Assembly (NCBI RefSeq): GCF_009469615.1
Contig: NZ_SSXX01000003.1
Coordinates: 1 to 64,000, forward strand
DNA from: Dechloromonas sp. H13
GTDB taxonomy: Bacteria; Pseudomonadota; Gammaproteobacteria; Burkholderiales; Rhodocyclaceae
Direction of reading: 5' to 3'
Length of the DNA stretch: 64,000 nucleotides
In this document: in pieces, positions 47,125 through 56,669 of the stretch
Numbering within the stretch: position 1 is the stretch's first letter
How the letters are laid out: every line of letters begins with the position of its first letter
The notes under the pieces: model-generated
What the model was told of the DNA's origin: nothing
Database searches by the model: none
The model's input: only the letters and a program-made list of their open reading frames with translations
Position numbers and translations under genes: made by a program

Positions 47125-48408
47125 ATGCTCACTGACATGCAATTAAGGGCGTTGAAGCCCACTGGGAAGATTTACAAGGTTGTTGACCAGCAGGGGCTCT
47201 ATGCCGCTGTTACGCGGACTGGGGTTGTCAGTTTTCGGTTTGACTACCGGGTGAATGGACGCCGCGAGACCCTGGTGATAGGCAAGTACGACCCGACGGT
47301 CGGCGCCAAGAAGCCGCGCGAACTGGACGAGTTGGACTATGGCATGTCCGTGTCTCTGGCAGAGGCGCGCCTATTGATGACACGGGCGCACCGATCCGTC
47401 GAGCAGGGCGAGAGCCCCTCACGTTCCAAGGTTGAGAAGCGGACCGAAGCTGCTGACGCGCTCACGTTTGGTAGTTGGGCAGAAAAGTACTTCGCGGAGG
47501 CTGATCTGGCCGAGTCCACAAAGGCCATGCGTAAGTCGGTCTATGATCGCAACCTGGCAGATGAGTTTGGCCGTCTGAAACTGGAAGAAATTACCCCGGT
47601 ACGTCTGATGGCCAGATGCGAGAAGATCAAAGAGCGTGGCGCGGCAGCGCCGGCCGTCCACGCTCGCGAGATCGTGTTGCAGGTATTTCGATTCATTCAG
47701 GCTCGCGGATTGAAGATCGATAATCCCGCCGCGTCGATTCGACCCAGTGCCATTGCCACATTCAAAGCTCGCGACAGAGCGCTGACGCCAGCCGAGATTC
47801 ATACCTTTTTCAACGCGCTTGAGCACACAGCGACGATGTCCACGTTGCGCCTAGCGGTCAAGTTCATGTTGCTGACACTGGTGCGCAAGACCGAGTTCAT
47901 CGAGGCTAAATGGGACGAGGTGAACTTCGAGACGGCAATCTGGACGATCCCGAAGGACCGTATGAAGGCAGGGCGCCCGCACAACGTGTACCTGAGCCAG
48001 CAGGCGCTCGATATTCTGGTGGCCTTCAAAACTTGCTTCAGTGCCAGTTCGTACCTGCATCCGGGACGGTACGAGACCGAGTTGCCTATCAGCTCGGCCA
48101 CGCTGAACCGGGTGATCGACGCCACCGTGAAAGTGGTCCATGATCGGGGCGAGGACTTTGAGCCCTTCACCGTGCATGATTTGCGCCGCACGGCCAGCAC
48201 GCTACTGCATGAGGCAGGCTTTAACAGCGACTGGATCGAGAAGTGCCTTGCACATGAACAGCGCGGTGTACGTGCTATCTACAACAAGGCTGAGTACGCC
48301 GAGCAGCGCCGAGCAATGCTTCAGGCCTGGGCTGACATGTTGGATGCCTGGATCAAGAATAGCGCGAGCGTGGTGCCCATTAGACGCGGTGCCGCCAGCG
48401 TTGCTTAA
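47125..48408 (+). CDS. int: Tyrosine recombinase/integrase of the integrative element
   Basis: This 427-residue integrase has an N-terminal DUF4102-like arm-binding domain (about 1-100, with DQQGLYAAVTRTGVVSFRFDY), a core-binding domain (about 112-210) and a catalytic domain. The catalytic residues are R254 (TLVRKTEF), K281 region, H351 and R354 (VHDLRRTAS), H377 (LAHEQ) and Y386 (AIYNKAEY). It should integrate and excise the element at guaA. An ACGGAGGA ribosome site precedes ATG 47125. Its codon use and GC are closer to AT-rich mobile DNA than those of the neighbouring housekeeping genes. Confidence 0.93.
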   Translation: MLTDMQLRALKPTGKIYKVVDQQGLYAAVTRTGVVSFRFDYRVNGRRETLVIGKYDPTVGAKKPRELDELDYGMSVSLAEARLLMTRAHRSVEQGESPSRSKVEKRTEAADALTFGSWAEKYFAEADLAESTKAMRKSVYDRNLADEFGRLKLEEITPVRLMARCEKIKERGAAAPAVHAREIVLQVFRFIQARGLKIDNPAASIRPSAIATFKARDRALTPAEIHTFFNALEHTATMSTLRLAVKFMLLTLVRKTEFIEAKWDEVNFETAIWTIPKDRMKAGRPHNVYLSQQALDILVAFKTCFSASSYLHPGRYETELPISSATLNRVIDATVKVVHDRGEDFEPFTVHDLRRTASTLLHEAGFNSDWIEKCLAHEQRGVRAIYNKAEYAEQRRAMLQAWADMLDAWIKNSASVVPIRRGAASVA

Positions 48409-48519
48409 CGATATCAGTTGCCGTTTGATGGTTATCTGATGGGGCGTGCCGAGGATCATATTGGCATAGTGGTCTAAACTTGCCATATGGATATCCTGAG
48501 TCAGTAGGAGTCGATCGGA

Positions 48520-48843
48520 ATGCGAAAACTCATCTTCATAGTTTTCATCGCGCTGGGCGCGCTAATCGGCTTGATCGCTGCTGCGAATACCGATTGGGGA
48601 ACCCGCCTTGTAATGATGGGCGTCGGCGCACTTTTCGGAGCGCCCATTGGCGGGGCGCTGGCTAGCATTGGTTGGAAGGGGCGGCAGCCCCTTGAATGGG
48701 ACGAGAATCCGCTCCCCGGGATGGGCACCACGCCGAAGGATCTAGCTGCGAACTACTGGCGTGACAAAGGCCATCCTCCATTCATGAAGCCATCTGAAGC
48801 TGAACCCGGCAAGCACATGTTCGACCCGGATAGGCTCGGCTGA
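48520..48843 (+). CDS. Hypothetical two-helix membrane protein
   Basis: This 107-residue protein has two N-terminal membrane helices (about 4-22 and 30-52). A soluble tail with LEWDENPLPGMGTTPKDLAANYW and a C-terminal DPDRLG follows. A GTAGGAG site lies before ATG 48520. It is the only gene between int and the conjugation operon, and its stop abuts the traG stop in a tail-to-tail arrangement. I do not recognise it. It may act in element maintenance, entry exclusion or establishment. Confidence 0.6.
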   Translation: MRKLIFIVFIALGALIGLIAAANTDWGTRLVMMGVGALFGAPIGGALASIGWKGRQPLEWDENPLPGMGTTPKDLAANYWRDKGHPPFMKPSEAEPGKHMFDPDRLG

Positions 48844-51615
48844 CTACTTTCGCAACAAGTCCTTCACTACATCCTTTGCGTTGTCGAGTGTCGCTCCAGC
48901 GTCCTTACCGACCTGCTTACCTGACTGCACCAGCAGCGATTTCTTCGATGCAAGCGTTCCGTCATCAGTCTTGATGATCTCAGCCTTGGCGTCAAAGCTT
49001 GTGCGGCTCGATTCTGCATCCGATCGTATTTTATTGCCTTTGGTACGAACCTCCTCTCGGACAGGCGACACCATTGGGGCAGTTTCCTGCGACGGCTTGG
49101 CGTTTCCAAACCGTGATGTTTGTTCCCGGTTGGATTGGTGCAGCCTGGCTATATCGGGCGTCAGGGCACCATCGCCTCGCTGATGCGCATGCTGGTCCCG
49201 GATATCGCCAAAGGAGGCCGGTAATGCGGCCCCGTCGGAGAACACTCGATTCGGGCGAAGAGATTGTCGCGCCAATTCGGATTCCATCAGGGTATGGGCT
49301 GCGGCGCTGTTGCCGCCGTACTGGTCAGCATAGCGCATGAACATCTCCAGGTTGTGCGGGTCCTGAGCGATGTCGATGGAAATGGTTTCTCCCTTCTCGT
49401 GGGCGGCAGACATGCGCTCCGCGAAGGCCGTACGCTCAGCGAGACTCGCCTCAGCGCGCTCCGATCGTGCATGCGTGAAAGCAAGGCGAGCAGTCATGTC
49501 GCGCGCTTCGCGCGAATCATTGGCTATCGTGCTCATGAAGCTCGCGTCGCGCGACACCCTGTCGCCGAACTGTTTGAACTCTGCCAACTGTTCGTTGCTC
49601 ATGCTGCCCAGGACCTTTTGTTCCTGTGCCGATAAGCCAGACAGGTAACTTTTGTCCGCGCTGGCGTTCAGCCGACCCCCAACTGCGCCGGCGTTTAATC
49701 CCAGGTGGCCGGCTGCTCCAAACGCGATACTGGCAACTTGAGACTGCGACAGTCCTGTGCTATCGGCCACACTCTTTGATATCTGATCCAGCCTGTTCAG
49801 TGTTTCGCCCACCTGCTCGAAACTGCTGGACGTGGAGCCACTGCTCCTGCGCGATGAGTGCAAGTTGGTCAGCCCGCGCGATAATGCTTCCGATAGCACG
49901 GCCGCGCGCTCAGTGCTGGCTGCGACAGCCTCGTTTCGTGCGGAGTCGGCTTGCCGACTTGCCTGCACCACATCCTGCTCGGACACCCGCATCGACACCA
50001 CCCTCGACGCAAACCCCTGGTTGCGCAGCAGGCTGACGGCGGTTCGCCCGGTCAGCGCATTCGACGAGAACGTGTTCCCGCTCAGATCGTTTTGCCAACT
50101 GCCCATGAAAGCCGAGGTGCGGTTGGGCGCCAGTTGCATCTGATCCATCCCCACATTCCCCATGGAAACGTTGCCGACGGTGGATGCCGAGGTGCCACCC
50201 GAGATCATCGCCTGCAGGCCCGATAGCCCACCGACCAGCGCCGTCCCGAAATTCTCCATGCGCTTCAAGGCCGCCCAGGCGATGAAGGGGATGCTGATGG
50301 CGAGGTAACCCACGACGGCCTCGCCCGAGATCGCCCGCGAGTAGATCGTTGAGGCGGTCTGTAGGGCCAGCGCCTTGGTGCCGGTGCCCAGGTCCGCCGC
50401 GGCCGCCAGATCGTAGGCCGCGTAGATCGAGGCCATGTAGTTGAGGATGGCGTAGAGCGGCGGCCAAAGCTGGATCCAGATGAGCACGGCCGCATAGCCC
50501 TTGAAGGCCAGCATCGTCTCGCGTCCGCTGGTGAGCAGGAGCAGCAGTACGAAGAGCGGGAACATCGCGTAGGTCACCGCCTCGACCACATTGCGGAAAA
50601 CCGGCAGGGCCTGCTCGGCCACCTTGCCGTAGTTGAGCCAGGTCGCGTTCTGCTGGGCCACCGCCTGGGCCCGGCCGACCGCCAGCACCATGGCCGCTGG
50701 ATCATTGACCTTCTGGCCGACGATCTTGCTGGTGTCCTCGAGTGCGTTGAGCACCGCGTTCTGCCGGATGAGGTCGGCAGCCGTGGCGGCGGCGGTGGCG
50801 ATGCTGTTCTTGAGATAGGCCTGCTGAATTTGCCCGGCGATGACGGCCGCGGCAGCGGCACCGGGCAGCGTCGGGTTGAGCTGGAAGGCCAGGCGCCCCT
50901 GAATGCGGGTGATCTGCGCCGGCAGTCGCCCATTGAGACTCTGGTACACGTTCGGGCAGGTGTCGACGCCGACGCTGCCGCCCGCGGCGGTCAACGTGCT
51001 GAACCGTGCCGGATTGGGCGAGGCCATCAGCGGCCAGACATCGTCGGACGCGGAGAAGGTGGCCGGATCGAGGGTGCCGTCGATGAGGTCGTAGGTCGTG
51101 CAGTTGTGGATGAAGTTGATGAGGTCGGTGCGGAACGCCGGGTCCTGGAACACCACGTTGCCGGTTTCGCGGATCAGGCGATTGCCGAACATCAGGCCGT
51201 TCTGCTGGTAGCTCAGCTCGGCGGGCAGGGCGCCGATGCCCGGAATGACCTGGAACGCCGTCTCGAAAAGCCCGGTCAGCGTGTTGCCGATGGTGCTCGT
51301 GAGGCTGCCCAGGACGGCCACGCCGAAGGGCACGTTGTCGACCACCTTGACCGCGGAGCCGCCCGTCTTGTCTATGATGCCCACGGTCACCTTGGGTACG
51401 ATCAGCACCGAAAAAACCAGCACCACCGTGCCCAACCATTTCCAGCCCTGCAGTTTCTCGGGGGCGAAGGCGTAGGCGATGAGCGCCGCAACGAAGCCGC
51501 AGAAGGCGACAGCGGCTACAGCCGACAGGTAGTCCCCCGATGCATGGATTGCGGCGGCGGCGTTGAAGACACCGAACAGGCTGTCGGCATTCTGATAGGC
51601 GTAGATTTCCCACAT
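48844..51615 (-). CDS. traG: Conjugal transfer protein TraG (F-type mating pair stabilisation)
   Basis: This 923-residue protein has hydrophobic N-terminal segments (starting MWEIYAYQNADSLFGVFNAA, then membrane helices up to about residue 85 and several more to about 460). A long polar C-terminal region follows, with coiled-coil stretches (about 500-800). This is the layout of F-type TraG, which stabilises mating pairs and can contribute to entry exclusion. It is the last gene of the operon and lies 33 bases after traH. The family call rests on layout and operon position. Confidence 0.85.
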   Translation of the reverse strand: MWEIYAYQNADSLFGVFNAAAAIHASGDYLSAVAAVAFCGFVAALIAYAFAPEKLQGWKWLGTVVLVFSVLIVPKVTVGIIDKTGGSAVKVVDNVPFGVAVLGSLTSTIGNTLTGLFETAFQVIPGIGALPAELSYQQNGLMFGNRLIRETGNVVFQDPAFRTDLINFIHNCTTYDLIDGTLDPATFSASDDVWPLMASPNPARFSTLTAAGGSVGVDTCPNVYQSLNGRLPAQITRIQGRLAFQLNPTLPGAAAAAVIAGQIQQAYLKNSIATAAATAADLIRQNAVLNALEDTSKIVGQKVNDPAAMVLAVGRAQAVAQQNATWLNYGKVAEQALPVFRNVVEAVTYAMFPLFVLLLLLTSGRETMLAFKGYAAVLIWIQLWPPLYAILNYMASIYAAYDLAAAADLGTGTKALALQTASTIYSRAISGEAVVGYLAISIPFIAWAALKRMENFGTALVGGLSGLQAMISGGTSASTVGNVSMGNVGMDQMQLAPNRTSAFMGSWQNDLSGNTFSSNALTGRTAVSLLRNQGFASRVVSMRVSEQDVVQASRQADSARNEAVAASTERAAVLSEALSRGLTNLHSSRRSSGSTSSSFEQVGETLNRLDQISKSVADSTGLSQSQVASIAFGAAGHLGLNAGAVGGRLNASADKSYLSGLSAQEQKVLGSMSNEQLAEFKQFGDRVSRDASFMSTIANDSREARDMTARLAFTHARSERAEASLAERTAFAERMSAAHEKGETISIDIAQDPHNLEMFMRYADQYGGNSAAAHTLMESELARQSLRPNRVFSDGAALPASFGDIRDQHAHQRGDGALTPDIARLHQSNREQTSRFGNAKPSQETAPMVSPVREEVRTKGNKIRSDAESSRTSFDAKAEIIKTDDGTLASKKSLLVQSGKQVGKDAGATLDNAKDVVKDLLRK

Positions 51616-51648
51616 GGCGCTCCCTCTCCTCGCGCAATTCCGTCTGCG

Positions 51649-53097
51649 CTACTGCGACAGATAGGCGGCCTGCTGGCCGAGCATGTCCATCACGTGCTGC
51701 GGCATGCTGGAACGCAGTTGGCGCTCGAGCTGTTCCAGGTGGCTAGCCACCGCCCGGAAGGAACCCACCTTCTGGTAGAGCAGGTTCTTTTCTTGCGACA
51801 GTTGCAGGAGCATCGCCTGGGCACGCTGGCGGATCTGGTTGGCCTGGTCACGTTGCGTCTGCTGCAACGTGTAGTTCTTGTCCAGGGCGGCCATGCCCAG
51901 ACGCAGGTTGCGCTCCAGAAAAACGTAGGCATAGTCGGCGGCGATGACGTCGCGGTACTGGGCGATCAGGCTGTCGGAGAGGCCGGAGCCCGGGATGCTG
52001 GTGCCGATGGACAGCATCTTGTAGACCGGCTCGGTGGTCTGGTTCACGAAGCCGACCTCGGTCGAATTGTTGGGGATGGCAGTGCGCGTGGCGATCTTCT
52101 CGGCGATGGAACGCATCAAGGCCTCGACCTTGGCAGTGAAGGGCGTGTGGGTGTAACCGGTGTTCAGCGTCACCACATCGCAGTTGGTGTAGTCGTTGCA
52201 CTTCAGCATGTGCTGGATGACATCCGTGCCGCCCGCCGCGCTCTGGCCGTACAGCAACTGGCTGATCGACGTGAGGGTGGGCGCAATCGGCTCGGGGTCG
52301 CGGGCCGATTCTTCCGGGTAATAGATGATCGTGCCGACCAGGCTCATGATCAGCTCGCGCTCCTGATCGTCGAGGTAGGAACCCGTGTACTGCAGCGCCT
52401 TCCAGGTCAGGTTGCCGACAAAGGGGGCCTTGTTCTTCACATTCGGATCGCTGGAGGAACGTGCCGATGCCAGGATGCCGGGCCGGTCGGAGCCACAACG
52501 CCGGCGCGCCGCATCCCGGTCGCTCTCCAGGCCCATCTCGACGGCGAGGTCGGCGCAGGTTTCCTGCGAGCTGTAGCCGACGGACTCGGCGGCCGTGCTG
52601 ACGATGGCTTTGGCCGTCTCGCACGAGTTGATGCGCGCGTTGTTGATCCAGGTCTCCAGCCCCTTGGCCCACTTGGTGAGTCCGCCCAAGAGGGGTGAAA
52701 CCGCTTCGAGCGCCAACTGGAAGGCAATGCCGGGCAGGGCGGCCGTGATGTTTCTCAGCATGTTCTTGAACTCGGTGGCCGAGATGTGGCTGAAGCTGCC
52801 GCCGAAGACGTCGATGCCGCCGCAGCCGGCCTTGGCGCTGGGGAACTGGATGGCTGCGAGCTGATAGACCTTGTTGGGCGAGCGCATCATCAGGTTGCCG
52901 CCGGTGTAGGTATTGAAGGTCTGGCCGCGGAAGGCCCCCGGGGCCGTGTAGTTGCCGATGGCGCCCAGGTTGTTGAACATGTCATTCACTTCCGTGTTCA
53001 GGTCGCCGGCGCGCAGCGGCAGCGGCGAGATCACCAGCAGCAACGCCAGCAGCGCGGCGGAGGGTCGCCACAACGGGTGATGGTCGGGGTGGTTCAT
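51649..53097 (-). CDS. traH: Conjugal transfer pilus assembly protein TraH
   Basis: This 482-residue protein has a signal peptide (ALLALLLVISPLPLRAG). The TraH features are MFNNLGAIGNYTAPGAFRGQ, GGNLMMRSPNKVYQLAAIQFPS, AGCGGIDVFGGSFSHIS and paired cysteines (CETAK, CADLA, CGSDR, CNDYTNC). The C-terminus is coiled coil. TraH works in pilus assembly with TraF and TraW. ATG 53097 is used because the signal peptide starts there and it overlaps the traF stop by 4 bases. Confidence 0.9.
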   Translation of the reverse strand: MNHPDHHPLWRPSAALLALLLVISPLPLRAGDLNTEVNDMFNNLGAIGNYTAPGAFRGQTFNTYTGGNLMMRSPNKVYQLAAIQFPSAKAGCGGIDVFGGSFSHISATEFKNMLRNITAALPGIAFQLALEAVSPLLGGLTKWAKGLETWINNARINSCETAKAIVSTAAESVGYSSQETCADLAVEMGLESDRDAARRRCGSDRPGILASARSSSDPNVKNKAPFVGNLTWKALQYTGSYLDDQERELIMSLVGTIIYYPEESARDPEPIAPTLTSISQLLYGQSAAGGTDVIQHMLKCNDYTNCDVVTLNTGYTHTPFTAKVEALMRSIAEKIATRTAIPNNSTEVGFVNQTTEPVYKMLSIGTSIPGSGLSDSLIAQYRDVIAADYAYVFLERNLRLGMAALDKNYTLQQTQRDQANQIRQRAQAMLLQLSQEKNLLYQKVGSFRAVASHLEQLERQLRSSMPQHVMDMLGQQAAYLSQ

Positions 53098-53960
53098 GGG
53101 GCCTCCTGGGGCAGGGCAAGACGTTGCGTCGTTCCGGGCAGCATGGCCTCGGTCTGCGGGCCGGACACGGCGGCGATGCGTTCCAGCAACTGGGATTCCG
53201 AGAGCACGCCGAAACCGATGGGCGTAATCTTTCCGGTGAAGGGCTGGGCCAGGAAGACGGCGGGCACCTGGGCGACCTTCAGGGCGGTGGCGATGCCGTT
53301 GTCGGTACGCGCCTGGGGGAAGCCCGGCATCGGGCCGCCATCGACGCTGATGGCCACGACCTGGATGCCGTGGCGCGCCTGGAAGGCCGCCAAGGTAGGC
53401 GCAAATGCATGGCAATACGGACAATCCGAGCGGTAGAAGAAGAACAGCACGTGGTCCTTGCCCAGTTCGGCAATCGAACGGGATCGATCCACCAACTCGG
53501 TCTGCTCGAATACCTCCAGCGCCTTGGCGTTGACCGGCCGACCTTGCAGCGTCGGATCGAGGGCCGGCGTGGCCCAGGCGACCCGCTGCGCCACGTCGGC
53601 GAAATAGGAGGCACGCGCGACCACTTGGGACTCGAGTTCCATGTAGCGGCGTACGTTCGCCTCGGTCGGCCGCATGATGGCGATGTTGCGGGTGTTTTCC
53701 AGCGTCTTCTGCATGCGTTCGAACTCGACCAATTCCGGGGCTTTCGAGGGCAGAGCCGGTGGTGCCGCGGGCACCACCTTGTCCGGCAGCGGCTGACGTT
53801 CCCGTTCCTCGGGCATGGGATCCTCGTAGAAATGCCAGCCGCGCCAACTCTCGGACCAGTAGCGCGCAGCAGCATCCTGGGCCGACGCGGCGCTGGCGCC
53901 CAGCATCGAGGCCAGCGCGAGCGCCAAGCGGACGGGTATGGGGAACGCGAAGCGCTTCAT
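53094..53960 (-). CDS. traF: Conjugal transfer protein TraF (thioredoxin-fold)
   Basis: This 288-residue periplasmic protein has a signal peptide (VRLALALASMLGASAASAQ) and a C-terminal thioredoxin domain with LFFFYRSDCPYCHAFAPTL. Here the CPYC pair is present, although F-plasmid TraF lacks the active cysteines. WSESWRGWHFYEDPMPE near the N-terminus is typical of F-type TraF. It probably helps fold cysteine-rich partners such as TraN, TraU and TraH. It overlaps traH by 4 bases. Confidence 0.88.
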   Translation of the reverse strand: MKRFAFPIPVRLALALASMLGASAASAQDAAARYWSESWRGWHFYEDPMPEERERQPLPDKVVPAAPPALPSKAPELVEFERMQKTLENTRNIAIMRPTEANVRRYMELESQVVARASYFADVAQRVAWATPALDPTLQGRPVNAKALEVFEQTELVDRSRSIAELGKDHVLFFFYRSDCPYCHAFAPTLAAFQARHGIQVVAISVDGGPMPGFPQARTDNGIATALKVAQVPAVFLAQPFTGKITPIGFGVLSESQLLERIAAVSGPQTEAMLPGTTQRLALPQEAP

Positions 53961-53967
53961 ACAGGCT

Positions 53968-54348
53968 CTACTTCAGGGATTGCGGCGGCCGGCCGTCGAG
54001 GCAGTAGTTGATGCCGAAGGCCATCGTCTGCCGGCGCGGGGTCGTCGCGCCGGGCAGGAGAACGCCGTCTTGCCAGAACGTGACCTTTAGCCGGCTGCAA
54101 CCCGGTTGGGCATAGCGCTTCTCGGTCGTCACGTCGATGAAGATCGGCGAGGTGGCACCGAAGCGCCTCGTGATCGCATCCGCCATCTCGCCGGTGAGAA
54201 CGCCGTGGGCCTGCCCGTCGGTCGCCTGGAGGGCGGCCAGCATCACCGGGCGCGCATCGGGCACCGGCGTGCGGAGCACGTCGTCGGCGAAGACGGGCAA
54301 CGCGAATGCGGCGAGCAGCGCAGCGGCATAGACAGGCTTCATTGGCAT
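53968..54348 (-). CDS. Hypothetical secreted protein within the transfer operon
   Basis: This 126-residue protein has a signal peptide (VYAAALLAAFALPVFA). The mature domain contains MADAITRRFGATSPIFIDVTTEK and two cysteines (QPGCSRL, INYCLDG) that could form a disulfide. It starts inside the end of traN (10-base overlap) and ends 7 bases before traF, so it belongs to the operon. I do not recognise it as a standard F-type Tra protein. A start at 54342 is also possible. Confidence 0.65.
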   Translation of the reverse strand: MPMKPVYAAALLAAFALPVFADDVLRTPVPDARPVMLAALQATDGQAHGVLTGEMADAITRRFGATSPIFIDVTTEKRYAQPGCSRLKVTFWQDGVLLPGATTPRRQTMAFGINYCLDGRPPQSLK

Positions 54349-56660
54349 TTCCCCTGTCCGTAGTAGCAGGTGGTGAGGCGCGAGGCGTTGCTGCCCTGGA
54401 TCGTTCCGACACTGGGCAGCGTCGGGACGATGGAGGCATAGAACTCAGAGAGGTCCATCGCCGCAAAGTCCAGGCTCTGCAGTTGCGCGATGGTGAAGCC
54501 CGAGCAGTCGGGGTTCTTGCCGGAGCCCCAGCCCTTGCCCACCTGGACGCGGCCCTGCTCGTTGACGATGCGCGCGAGCTTGCTGTTGAAGCAGCACTTG
54601 CCGGTGGTGTGCTCGATGCAGGCGACACAGGCGCCGAGGATGCGGATGCACGACGAACAATAGGTTCCGATGCTATGGCACAGGCCGGCCCCTTCCTTCA
54701 TCGCGAGCTTGCCTTCGTCCTCGTTGCAGGACGACATCGACACGACGATGTAGATCACGACCGCGATCGCCAGGGACCAGGGATCGAAGGCGATCACCAA
54801 GTTCTCACCGGAGTAGACAACGGCCGAGCCTGCTGGCAGTGCCGTGCCATTGACGGCGACGGTGACGCCATAGGTGGTGAAGCTGCCGCTGAATCCGCCG
54901 CTGAACAACAGGGCTTGCATGCCCTGGTAGAGGAACTCGCGGTTGTCGGCGTTCATCAGGACGTCGTACACCAGTCGCGAGCCCGTACCGAACAGACTCT
55001 GGTTGGTCATGCCGGCCCCGGCCGAGTCGGAATAGCAGCAGTTCTTGAAAAGCCGGTCCCGGCATTTGTTTGACTCGCCCTTGAACACCTGCATGTTGTC
55101 CGTATCGAGGTACACGCCGGCTTCGCGTGCCGCTTCCATCAAGGACATCGAGCGCGCGAAGTCGGCGTCGTTGGTGTAGCTTGTGTTGAAGCAGTTCGAG
55201 CCCAGGCAATAGACGTTGGCAGGGCAGTTCGAGGCGGTGGTAGCGGTCTCTGCGCTGACCGGGCAGGTGTAGGTGGCCTGGGTGATTTCGCATAAGCCCG
55301 TTGCGGCATTCATCTGCTTGCAGGTGCTGGTGGCTGGCGTGCAACCGCTGCTCGCCATCGGGGCGCACTCGTCCACCGGGGCGCCGGCGGCGCAGGTCAA
55401 AGTGCGCTCATAGGACCAGCAGGCGCGCGTGACGGCTCGGCCGTCGATGGTCTTGGTGGCGGGGCCGTCGACGCAGCGGTCGGCAGTGGTCACGGTGCAG
55501 CGGCCGCCCGCCGTCAGCACGGCACTTTGGTCGACCCAGACGTCCGTCTCGTGCTGCTCCATGGTCGGCTGGACGAAGGACAAGGGCAGGCTCCAGCCCG
55601 AGGCGCCGGTGAGCGTGGCGGCCCCGGCGGGTACGGCGCACTGCATCCCGCTGTCGTCGTAGATCGCCGTGCTCCCGACGGGGCAGCCGGTATTGGCATC
55701 GGGGACGGTGAGGGTGAAGCACTGGTCGGCCGCACCAGCGGTGAGGAATATGCCGGCCCAGTAGGTGCTCAGCGTATCGCCGCGCACCGTCCCGGCGGGG
55801 CAGGCATAGACCGGCGTGCCAAACTGGAAGGTGTAGTTGCAAGTCCCGCTCGCGCAGCCCGATCCCGGCATCATCACGACCTTGAATGGGTGCCAGCAGT
55901 AGCCCTGCCAATGCGGCGACAGGTCGGTGACATAGGCCGCCTGGGTAGCCGGTGCAATCGGCAGATCGAGGGCCTGCCAGCCGATGCAGGCGCCCATGCC
56001 GCCGGCGGCGTAGAAGCGGAAACGCTGCAACCCATCGGCGCGGATGCGGCATTGCGCCTCGGCCACCATGTAGTCGGCACCGTTGCGGTTGACCTGGCCG
56101 TGGGCGAACCACGTGCCTTCGGCACAACTGGGCAGCAGTTCGACCTGGACCGTCAGATCGCGCCGGGTGGTGTAGTTGCCGACGCCGCTGTAACGGTTGC
56201 AGACCTTGGTGGTGGTACCCACGGGCGTGGTGATCTCGGCGGTGGTGCAACCCGAGTAATAGTTGGCGAGACTGCCCAGCACGCTCGACGGATTGCCTGC
56301 AATATCGCGGGCGGCGGCGACGGCGGGGTCGTAGGCCGAGACCGGGGTGCGCGGCGTGTTGGCCGAAGTCACGGCACCGCGCTGCGCCTGGCAGACGGGA
56401 TCATCGATACTGGTGGCGCAGGCGGCCAGGCGGGCATTGGCCGCCCCCGACAGGCTGGGCTGGCCGTAGTACGTGGTTTCCGGTGGCGTCGTGGTGTAGC
56501 CCGGCACGGCACTCGATGCACTCGGCGTATTCACCGTCCCCCGGATGACGGGATTGGCCGCCTGCCCGGCGGCGGTGCCTTCCTCGAACGGACTGGCGAC
56601 GGCGGCAGTCTGCGTCGTGACAAAGCAGACGAGCGTGATCCAGGTGACCCAGCGGCGCAT
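54339..56660 (-). CDS. traN: Conjugal transfer mating pair stabilisation protein TraN
   Basis: This 773-residue outer-membrane protein has a signal peptide (TWITLVCFVTTQTAAVASP) and a very high number of cysteines. Among them are CGVNY-like and C-rich stretches such as LCHSIGTYCSSCIRILGACVACIEHTTGKCC near residues 650-680. It is the F-type TraN family member that contacts the recipient cell's outer membrane. Many disulfides explain the three thioredoxin-type proteins in this operon. It lies 10 bases after trbC. Confidence 0.88.
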   Translation of the reverse strand: MRRWVTWITLVCFVTTQTAAVASPFEEGTAAGQAANPVIRGTVNTPSASSAVPGYTTTPPETTYYGQPSLSGAANARLAACATSIDDPVCQAQRGAVTSANTPRTPVSAYDPAVAAARDIAGNPSSVLGSLANYYSGCTTAEITTPVGTTTKVCNRYSGVGNYTTRRDLTVQVELLPSCAEGTWFAHGQVNRNGADYMVAEAQCRIRADGLQRFRFYAAGGMGACIGWQALDLPIAPATQAAYVTDLSPHWQGYCWHPFKVVMMPGSGCASGTCNYTFQFGTPVYACPAGTVRGDTLSTYWAGIFLTAGAADQCFTLTVPDANTGCPVGSTAIYDDSGMQCAVPAGAATLTGASGWSLPLSFVQPTMEQHETDVWVDQSAVLTAGGRCTVTTADRCVDGPATKTIDGRAVTRACWSYERTLTCAAGAPVDECAPMASSGCTPATSTCKQMNAATGLCEITQATYTCPVSAETATTASNCPANVYCLGSNCFNTSYTNDADFARSMSLMEAAREAGVYLDTDNMQVFKGESNKCRDRLFKNCCYSDSAGAGMTNQSLFGTGSRLVYDVLMNADNREFLYQGMQALLFSGGFSGSFTTYGVTVAVNGTALPAGSAVVYSGENLVIAFDPWSLAIAVVIYIVVSMSSCNEDEGKLAMKEGAGLCHSIGTYCSSCIRILGACVACIEHTTGKCCFNSKLARIVNEQGRVQVGKGWGSGKNPDCSGFTIAQLQSLDFAAMDLSEFYASIVPTLPSVGTIQGSNASRLTTCYYGQGKCQ

Positions 56661-56669
56661 CGTGGCCTC

